From Paragonimus westermani (taxonomy: Eukaryota; Platyhelminthes; Trematoda; Plagiorchiida; Troglotrematidae): DNA of 64,000 bases. Of this stretch, positions 56,034 to 64,000 are shown in pieces (position 1 is the stretch's first letter; each line of letters starts with the position of its first letter). The notes beneath the pieces are model-generated. The model saw nothing but the letters and a program-made list of their open reading frames with translations. It ran no database searches and was not told where the DNA came from. The stretch spans positions 1 through 64,000 of the forward strand of contig QNGE01001717.1 in the NCBI GenBank assembly GCA_008508345.1, given 5' to 3'. The position numbers and the translations under genes were made by a program.

Positions 56034-59000
56034 GCACCGTGGTAAACGAAACTCTATGGGATCCCGCCCCAAGACCGATAGGCGACGACGTACTTTGCAG
56101 ACCTTTGCCTCCAATCGTTGTACGCGTAGAAAGTCTACAAGGAATAAAGTAATAACTCGCACTAAGTTGTTACCTGAAGGGGACTCACGCAATTCTACAC
56201 AAGTTACTTCTCCAAAAATGCGGAAGAATTTTCCCGGTAAGGTCTATGTCAGCCGTTCATTCGCAAAGGCTCATAAGCGCACTTCAAACAGGAAAACTTG
56301 TGTAACACCTCCGGCAGTTATTCAACCACGAAAAGTACTTTCTCGCAAATCAGGAAGAACCAGGGTGTTAGAGCAGTCAGATGATTCGAACACAGTTATG
56401 CCGATGAGCGGGACTCGCACTTCCACCAGAAGTCCTCAGCTGAGACGCAAACGACGGTTTTCTAACGTTTCTAAATCCAACTTTAGTGGGCCTCATGTTT
56501 GTGCCTGTGATAGGGTATCCAAACATTCTCAACTTGACGCTGCTCCTACTTCCACCCATGAACTCGGTTCCGTCAGAAGTGCATCACCAATGCGCTGCTC
56601 ATCATCCATACCCGCCAAATCTCGCCACCGGTATGCGTCACACTCAGGTGTTAGTGTGTCTGCTTCAGGCGTTAGTAGAACTCGAAAACTCTGCAAGCGT
56701 GCTTCAGGATTTACTGGTTTGTTTGGTTCGGTACCATCTGTAAACCAAGCAGTGTCTCCCACTAATTCTGACAATCAAAACGAAGCCTCGATGGAGCCAC
56801 CAGGAGCTTCTCTTCCCGTTAAACGGAGACGTGGCCGCCCATCAACATCTGCGGCCTCTCTGGTTAAAGTAAATAACGGTAAAAATCTAAGCTTGCCTGT
56901 ACCCAATAAGTCAACTCAATTGGGTGCGCCTACAGAAACCAGCAAGCTTTCACAACCCATTTTCACGAGGTGTAAACCTAAGGTGTGTGATGGACACACA
57001 GTTCTTAGAACTGAGACACCATCGAAGCTTGTCCCGGCGAATTTCGTTTCTCCGTTTGGTGACTTGCGATTCGGAGCTCCAGATAAAGTTTTGGAAGGTA
57101 TCTTAAATGAAATCAATACGAATGGCTGTGTTCCTCGTACTGTTAAACCTTTTGAACATTCCAAACGAAAAACCATATCTGTACATGATGTACAGATTAC
57201 TGCGGACACACAGTTCGTCTTTGATGCACCCATCCTTTCTACTGCTTTCGAAAACATGTGGCAAACGACTGACATTTTGGTGGGACTGGAGACGAAAGAT
57301 TTGTTTTTGGCTCTTAGCGGACTCCTGCGGCCCGGAGTTTGCGAGTTGTGGCGGCGCAATAGAGAAGATCAAACAAAACAATTGAGCAGAAGTGTTATGG
57401 GACGGTTACGGCCTAATCCACGCCCTCGGCGTTATTCGGACATGATTATCTCCAATAGCATTGGACAGTCCGCTTCTCAGTTGAGCGTTAGGCACCTAAC
57501 AGATGCATCAGTTATCAATGAAAAGTGTCGGCCAGGGTCGCGCTCCTTATATTTAGCCGCTGCTCGTCTAACGGCTGCTAAAAGGCTGATCCGCGCCAGA
57601 TCCCACCAAATAGCGTTGCCCGCTTCATTAACTTCAATCAGGTCTGAAAGGCTCAGGTCATCGAGAAAAAAATCTGTTCCGTCACTTAGAGATTTCGATT
57701 CGGAAAAGCTATCCCGACGTCCGCGGAAACTCACAGCACAACTATCCCCTACTACGCGCTCTCGCAGAAGACCTGACGTTAGCCATCACATCGATTGGAA
57801 GTTTTGCTACACGTCTACAGACAAAGAAAACGCAAATGTTGCACCTTTGAACGTCACCCCTCGACGCAAACGAAAAATAAGCACTGTCGTTCAGCAAACA
57901 GAAGCAGAAATTGCCGAAGAATCTCAGAATCATTCATTTGTTGAAGAAACTCGTTATATCTATTCAGAAAATGAGAACCTACGTTCCGAGGTTTCTGAGG
58001 ATTGCTCAAAGGTCGTGGAACCTGTGGCCGAAAATGAGCCCGATAACCTTATCGTTGAGGTGCATCCAAAGGAAGAGATGAAATCTTCCGTACAATCTGA
58101 TCATTCACTAGTCCTTCGTGAACGTCAAACTGACTTTCGTCGTAAACGTCGACATGCGTTGACAGTACAAAGAAAGCGACCGGCGGACCGTCTTCCTACA
58201 GGTTTCGGACGTAAGGAGATTGACTTCTGGGGATCTACTCGTAGTGTTTCCGCCGAGCTAGAGGATGAGCTATCTTCTGTTTCTTCTTCTACTTCCTTCT
58301 CTGCCACGGCAGATGCGTACGGCCGTGTCTTCCGTCCTGGTAGGCTATTTCAGCAGCAGTCAGCGAGAGGGATTCATTTGAAACCTTCGCGTTCTTTGTC
58401 CACAAAAAGATCAGCACCGATTCGTTCTACTAGCTCGAAACTAGTCCCGTCGCTGAATGCTGGCAAAAAAAGACACGGTTCGAATTCGAGGATATCTCGT
58501 CGGCCAACGTTACCTGTTCGCGTTGGTCCACCACTTTCACCTCGCCAGCGAATTACTAGACGTCCAGATAGGATGTGCCAGTTGACACTACTAGACCGTC
58601 TGGTCCTGGGACTTAACTGCAGTGTTTCGCAAAATGAGGAAGAAATCCACATCAAACAACTACACGCTGAAGAGTTGAATATTCTCACTCAGAGAATAAA
58701 TAAGACAGGTTTTTTTATCCAGTCACTTGCTCTTCGCACGAACGCAAACAACGACGCAGAATACAACCTAGTTCTCACATTCTCTCCAGGTGCCGAAATT
58801 GGTCCCCGGCGTGTGCGTCACACTAATTCTTCTACTCGCTCCAGATTGGTGGGCCTCAATACTTCCGAATATTCGCCCGACCGGTCTGCTAGTAGGAGTT
58901 CCTGGAGGAAGCCGAGAAGCAAAAGTCGATCTGAGAAACGACTGAAACACTTGAGGCCGGACTCTTTGTTTGGACAACCCCTAAAAACATCGTGTTTCGG

Positions 59001-60216
59001 TGGTTATTTAAGTGATTCTGCTCTTTCAAACAACCGACATCCTCTGCCATCTAAGTCTACTTATCGTAACGCTTATTCAGATAACGAGGAGGGGAATGTG
59101 AGAAATGCTCGCCCCATAGGAATCCTTGCTTCCCAACCATCAGGTGCCGAGAGCCCACACTCTGCTTCACACGGCGTTCGTATTCATACACCTTGCGTTC
59201 TGAGATCTGAAGATCTGTGTGAAAGACCTTCATCCCGGGCATTCTCTCCTTCCACTTGTGTCAGTGAGATTCACCCATCGCTTCATAGAAGAACTGTTGT
59301 CAAGCAATCTGAACGTTGGTTATATAGTCCGGAGTCTGCGGGCATACAAAAACGATCAGTTTCTTCTGTTAAACATGAAGCTGAACAGACTACTACAGAA
59401 TCGGATGCACAAGTGACTATTGGTTTGTCGTCACACGCTTCGCGCGTTCATGGGTTGCCGAAAAGGTTATCCAGGATGAACGTTCTGGGTTCTCAAATAG
59501 TTCCTCCGTTTCGTCGACACAGTCCACGCAAAGTAATTCGAAAAGTCTATACTGGTAGCCTAACTATTCCCAAAATCCTCAATCGCAAGCGGCCAGCTGG
59601 CGCCCCCCCGGTAACAGCTTCTGCTTCCGTATGCTCCTCCCTGTCGAATGTCAGTTCTGCTGCTCATGTTTCTACGACTATCAGTCAGAATCTTTCTACC
59701 ATCGTCACCACTACTACTTGTACATCTACTCACCCCACCGCTCACATACATTGCGTCAATGCACCGGCCACTCCTACGGTTATTTTCGAAGAACCCAACT
59801 TACCCTTACCTGTCTATCCCAACACACCTGCGCCAAATATACCTATACAGTATCGTCGCTTGCCAACGGCGTTTTCCGGCCTACCTACCTCGGCAAGAGC
59901 CCCTGAACATCTCTCCCTAAATTTTACTCAAGTCAGAACCGCTTCCCCTGCACAGCCATATCTGTCCGAGAGTAGACCACCCAACGTTCTTCGTGTTTGC
60001 AATGTCACTCCCACTGTTCTTCCTTGTCCAACTACTCCTTTGGCACACACCTCGACCAAACTGCTTAACTTCGACGATAAGGACGATGTGATAATCACTT
60101 CAACTGCCAACACACTTCAAAAAGACTCCGTTTCAATCGTTACTGCAAAACCCACTTCCGTTTCTCCCATCGAAGAGGCTCATCCAGTCTGCTCCTTCTC
60201 GAAGAAAGTTGTCACT
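56034..60216 (+). CDS. Large AT-hook, Ser/Arg-rich probable nuclear protein (single giant exon)
   Basis: The frame is open for about 1394 codons; the first ATG is at 56056 (residue numbers from there). The protein is basic and Ser/Pro/Thr-rich and looks mostly disordered. Visible are an AT-hook core KRRRGRPS at 256-263 and basic clusters that fit nuclear localisation signals (LRRKRR at 129-134, PRRKRK near 602, FRRKRR near 694). Two parts look folded: about 350-440 (FENMWQTTDILVGLETKDLF) and about 840-910 (LTLLDRLVLGLNCSVSQNEE). An acidic stretch spans about 610-685, a Ser/Thr run about 1185-1235, then a Pro-rich tail. A DNA- or chromatin-binding role is inferred from the AT-hook; I cannot assign a family. 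A consensus donor (CACT|GTAAGT) at 60217 lies in phase 0, so the frame after it (to 60303) is probably intronic. The weak ATG context and the upstream acceptor suggest an internal exon. Confidence 0.88.
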
Positions 60217-60222
60217 GTAAGT
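60217..60222 (+). promoter_or_regulatory. Splice donor of the large exon (predicted)
   Basis: GTAAGT follows GTTGTCACT inside the long ORF. Codon 1387 ends exactly at 60216. The 28 codons after it change in character (hydrophobic, VAFVQIVPPNFF) compared with the Ser/Thr/Pro-rich sequence before, as expected for intron read-through. Acceptor-like sites lie at 60451 and 60458. The second would keep the frame and add 28 codons (60459-60545), but that piece meets the 3' end of a PLE. Confidence 0.6.
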
Positions 60223-60539
60223 GTTGCATTCGTTCAAATCGTTCCTCCTAACTTTTTTCATAGCGATGTGCCAATAAATGTAATCTTCAGACACGCACCT
60301 TAGTCTTGTTAGGTAAACTGACAGCTTCTATCACTCGATACTATTATGACCATCGGAAACCATGTTGGTTAAAAGTACCTTCGCGGCTACGCCACCGACC
60401 TCCTTCTTGCCCAGATTCGGAAAATCCTGTGGGTAATTTGTCTCTTTTTAGCTTTCAGACCATGAGACGTTCATGGTCATGCCACCTACTGCATTACGTG
60501 TGGGCTGCAATGCATCACGTTATTCAGAACAAGGCAACC

Positions 60540-62327
60540 AAGTAACCGGTGATAGTCATTCTTATCGTCAGAAAATGGTGCCAGAATATTGTACGACAGC
60601 CATGGGTCTGTTAGGTTCAGGGCGTCCACGAGTCTCAGTGTGACTCGAAACAAATGTTTCACGCTTGCTTGAGTTTCAAGTGGCTGTGAAACAGTTGACC
60701 AGAGGAGATGTAGGGTTTGCACGAACTGTTTTTGGACACAGACAGGGGTTGTAGAGTCTGCTGGCAATAGTCTCGACCGTTGATAACAGTCGCAACCTGA
60801 CAGCTCTGGACTGAGCTTGACGAACCTTGTGGGTAACCCGGAAGGCTCCATCCGGCTCAATTTGGTGACCGGTGTCAATTGTGAGCTGCTTGCACTGACA
60901 GTGCGCTCTATCGAACCGTTGCGAAGTCATTTCGGAAGGTGTTCACGAATCCTTTCCGATAGCCGTTTTGTGGTTCCCCCAACGTAACGTGCTTGACAAC
61001 AACAAGTGAGATGATAAACACAAAAGGAGGAGGAGAGCCTAGGCAAACTATTTTTGAGGTGTGGCACCAGTGTCGGGCAGATATTGAACGATAACAACTC
61101 GTGCTACTGGATAGGCCTTCTCCACTGCATTGCGAACTCGTCGGGTGAATATTTCACTTGTAACTTCACCCTTGTATAACAGTGATAAAACGGGTTTTTC
61201 ATCCACCGTCTGGTCAGTTTCATGCCTCACTTTGAGTTGCATGGTTCCGTCCAGGAATCGCTGGGGATATCCATTTGGACTTAGCACATCTCGAACGTGC
61301 TGGAGTTCATTGAATATGTCTGGTGTGCATATCATTTACGTTCTGTTTGTTGAGCAACAAATCAAATTTCGCTTATACTTCAACGGAACAAAGCTGAAGA
61401 AGTGTGTGTATTAGTCAGTCCACGTTTTTTCCTATGAACGGACCTTCGAATTGATCCGTCACTTCTACGAGGCATAGTGACATCTAGAAACGATAGTTGG
61501 TTGTTCATCCCTAATTCAGTAGTGAAAGCGATGTTGGGGTGCGCACGATTGAAATCAGCCAGTAGAGACCGTGTATCATCCTTAACGTTTAGTAGGCAAA
61601 ATATATCGTTCATGTAGCGTCTATAGAGACAGCAATTATCGACGATTTGACGTAGTTCAGTGGTCTCTAGTTTGGCCATAAATACAACGGGGAGCCCATT
61701 GCTACGCCATCACATCGCCTATAGAGATTTTCATTGGACTGAAATTGAACGTTTAAAGTGCAGAATAATAATAACTCTTGTAATTTCGCGATGGGAATGC
61801 TGACGTCGAGTTGTTTGTTCACAATTTAAGCGCATAGATAGTCGATAGTTTCTCTTAACGGCACGTCTGTGAATAACGAGGTTACCTCTAGGGAAACCAT
61901 TTTGTGACTTGATATTCAATGAACCAACCGCATCGACGAAATCAAAAGTATCCTTTAAACTGAATGGGGTCAGTTGTGATTTGATTGGTTCCAGTAGCTC
62001 GATCAGCCACTGAGCTGAAGCACGATACGGAAGATTGTACATGTCGAGAATCGGTCTTAAGGACACTCCATCTTTGTGAACTTTAGGGAGACCATAGAGG
62101 CGTGGAATGACCGTCCCTGTTGGTCTGATGCGCTCAAAGATGCGTGCGTCAATCAAATCTGATTGTTTCATATCACGGAGTCATTTGGATAGCTTCTTCT
62201 CTATAGATGTTATTCTTTCCTTATCATTTTCTGTCTTAGTAAACTTTGATCTGTCGGACAATATAGCTGATATTTTTCGACGTAATCGGTTTTATCTAAT
62301 CGAACTATACCGGAACCTTTATCTGGT
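60540..62327 (-). mobile_element. Penelope-like element A, minus-strand copy, nearly complete RT plus endonuclease
   Basis: Right to left: the start of the RT at the PDKGSGIV motif (62325-62300), then PRLYGLPKVHKDGVSLRPI (62105-62050), the hallmark PLE block. Motif A is reached in a shifted frame near 61900-61850. Motif B is CDGVAMGSPL (about 61710-61680). The catalytic box reads YMND (61616-61605; usual YxDD, first Asp changed to Asn), followed by LGMNNQLSFLDVTM. Next come the connector with NGYPQRFLDG (61280) and a GIY-YIG nuclease core (VYHLTCCCQARYVGGTTKRL, 61020-60960), then LCVQKQFVQTLHLLW near 60740. It has a 2-bp frameshift, a small deletion after motif B and stops. The 3' edge near 60540 is approximate. 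It lies just downstream of the large exon, probably in its next intron. Confidence 0.85.
61843..62327 (-). repeat. Left arm of a 485-bp inverted repeat (PLE)
   Basis: The reverse complement of this segment matches 62579-63065 with only a few differences: a 2-bp length difference and about three substitutions. Arms end sharply: here at atctggt|ctcgtc on the right and gt|cgatag on the left. Confidence 0.9.
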
Positions 62328-62375
62328 CTCGTCAATAGTACGTTCGAGAAAGACTCGTGTATAGCAACTATCGGC

Positions 62376-63065
62376 AAAATCTAAATGTAACCGACTAGAC
62401 ACTGAATTCCAGTTTGAAAGCTTGCACCAACAACTGGGTGAACTCGTTCCCCCTTCAGAATTTAACGCAGAACACTCCAAATCTACTCTCGTGAACACAT
62501 GCTATAAATGCGTGAATAGCAAGGTGCCGAAATGCAGTCTATCAAAAAGGGAACATTTAGACGTTGTAAAAATACAAAACCAGATAAAGGTTCCGGTATA
62601 GTTCGATTAGATAAAACCGATTACGTCGAAAAATATCAGCTATATTGTCCGACAGATCAAAGTTTACTAAGACAGAAAATGATAAGGAAAGAATAACATC
62701 TATAGAGAAGAAGCTATCCAAATGACTCCGTGATATGAAACAATCAGATTTGATTGACGCACGCATCTTTGAGCGCATCAGACCAACAGGGACGGTCATT
62801 CCACGCCTCTATGGTCTCCCTAAAGTTCACAAAGATGGAGTGTCCTTAAGACCGATTCTCGACATGTACAATCTTCCGTATCGTGCTTCAGCTCAGTGGC
62901 TGATCGAGCTACTGGAACCAATCAAATCACAACTGACCCCATTCAGTTTAAAGGATACTTCTGATTTCGTCGATGCGGTTGGTTCATTGAATATCAAGAG
63001 TCACAAAATGGTTTCCTTAGAGGTAACCTCGTTATTCACAGACGTGCCGTTAAGAGAAACTATCG
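62376..63065 (+). mobile_element. Penelope-like element A', plus-strand copy, 3'-truncated
   Basis: The plus strand carries the N-terminal part of a PLE protein. 62376-62578 encodes a pre-RT region (FQFESLHQQLGELV, then VNTCYKCVNSKVPKCSLSKR). Next are the KPDKGSGIVRLDKTDYVEK motif, FERIRPTGTVIPRLYGLPKV, and RT motif A in the correct frame (SHKMVSLEVTSLFTDVPLRE). It stops abruptly at 63065, before motif B. One frame change (near 62690) and one stop (before LRDMKQSD) occur. The minus-strand copy starts only at the PDKG motif, so the two copies are truncated at opposite ends. Confidence 0.85.
62579..63065 (+). repeat. Right arm of the PLE inverted repeat
   Basis: 487 bp pairing with 61843-62327. 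The 251-bp spacer (62328-62578) is not repeated and mostly holds the 5' coding part of the plus-strand copy. Confidence 0.9.
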
Positions 63066-64000
63066 TAGTGAGTGTATAATGAAGGTTCCCTATCCCACGT
63101 AGTGTTTGGCACGAGGTATTCAGTCTCCATCCTATGTGATAAGTGCTATTCTCAAATGCCTCGAGGATCTCAATGTAACTTCTGCTAGGTAGTGGGCTGA
63201 CTAGAATTGAACATGTGGACGGCTTTGCTCCATCTAGTTCCTTTAAAGAGAATGCACGGACCTTGTCAAACCGATATAATGACATAACTTGTTTGTGTGA
63301 TATGTACCATGCATCATCAAGGTGCTCTTGCAGCATTCCTTCGGCTATGATTTCATATCTGTGGCTGTGAGTAGGCCACTTGATACTGTTGATCGCGCCA
63401 CCCACCTGGGTGGTTTCAGCTCATCAGCCTGCAGTAGTTTCTTTTGAAGTGCTCATGAGGATGGAGGAGGCGTCTGGTGCTGATCGTCATCAAGGGTTCG
63501 TGATTACCGATTAGAAGTGGGTTACAATGCGCGTGTGTTCGGTTTTGCTCTACATACCCTAACCCCGATTATTTCGTGTGGAAATTGTGTCTTGGTTCTC
63601 GGTAGTTGATCATCGTCACCGTCGGCTAGTACCTATCGAATAATCGGCCGATTATGTGGGCAGCGGGACACCTCTCCGATTAGTATTTGAGGGGCATGCA
63701 AGTTGGTGGCCGATAGCCGAGATAACGAAAATACACTGCCCATGCCTCTTGGGTCATGCACTCCGTTGCCTATAGTGTTTGCTACACGTTGCTTTGTTCC
63801 GTGTGACAGCTGATGATTGAAAGAACACGGAGGGCAGCCACGCCGTGATATGGTCATGGATTATGAAAGGCTTGCTCATCTTTCTGAAAAAGGTTTGAGA
63901 ATCTAACGGATGGACCTGGTTATTGAAAACAGTCTTTGACGTGACAGCGTGTCGTAGCTGGTGGTGAACCTGTATCCGTAAGAATTCCATCCCTTTTTCA
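63066..64000. other. Unassigned DNA right of the PLE pair
   Basis: A minus-strand ORF at 63001-63405 (134 codons) starts in unique DNA and runs into the PLE arm. Its unique part reads YEIIAEGMLQEHLDDAWYIS and VRAFSLKELDGAKPS and looks protein-like, but no domain or splice site is evident. Two further minus-strand ORFs (63633-63990) overlap in different frames. No gene is called. Confidence 0.35.

Noticed and set aside
57103..57385. Overlapping ORFs on both strands inside the 56-60 kb gene
   Set aside because: They are shadows of the long coding frame; none has its own start context or domain.
62107..62799. Two identical-looking ORFs (62107-62364 plus, 62557-62799 minus)
   Set aside because: They are antisense readings of the two PLE arms. 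The sense strands carry the reverse transcriptase motifs.
63550..63575. Telomere-like taccctaacccc
   Set aside because: A single near-unit; no array, so chance.

Overview
The window is a 64 kb stretch of animal nuclear DNA, rich in repeats and poor in genes. Nothing in it looks bacterial: no operons and no dense ORFs. The load of Ty3/Gypsy, CR1/Jockey-like LINE and Penelope-like (PLE) relics around one large, basic, intron-flanked ORF fits a parasitic flatworm (trematode or cestode). That placement is an inference from element types and composition, not from a diagnostic gene.

Layout: 0-6 kb is mostly unassigned DNA with two diverged copies of a dispersed repeat (R1) and a LINE endonuclease remnant. 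6.4-8.0 kb is a minus-strand LINE fragment. 8.7-10.2 kb holds candidate plus-strand exons with good splice signals. 10.6-16 kb has R1 copies, a LINE scrap and repeat R2. 16.1-20.3 kb is a head-to-head pair of LINE 3' ends that share a tail repeat (R4), one carrying a further nested repeat (R3). 20.3-22.7 kb is a longer minus-strand LINE. 25.2-26.2 kb has possible minus-strand exons. 27.1-27.8 kb is a PLE endonuclease remnant. 28.5-33.3 kb has second copies of R4 and R3 plus an unusual minus-strand ORF. 33.4-37.3 kb is the most complete LINE, though badly decayed. 37-46 kb is mostly unassigned, with R1, R2 and LINE pieces.

The clearest structures are in the last third. At 47.1-52.6 kb lies a decayed Ty3/Gypsy element followed in direct orientation by a second copy of its 5' end (1415 bp, offset 4045 bp). 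The two appear to share one central LTR, and the second copy is cut off at a LINE fragment. At 56.03-60.22 kb is the one convincing host coding region: a single open frame of about 1390 codons for a basic, Ser/Arg-rich, probably nuclear protein with an AT-hook. It is bounded by good splice acceptor and donor signals, so it is probably one very large exon. Directly downstream, at 60.5-63.1 kb, two almost identical PLE copies face each other and form a 485-bp inverted repeat.

The transposon genes are all broken, and I see no intact mobile element. Host gene evidence apart from the large exon is weak and is marked as such. I identified no tRNA, rRNA or CRISPR feature.
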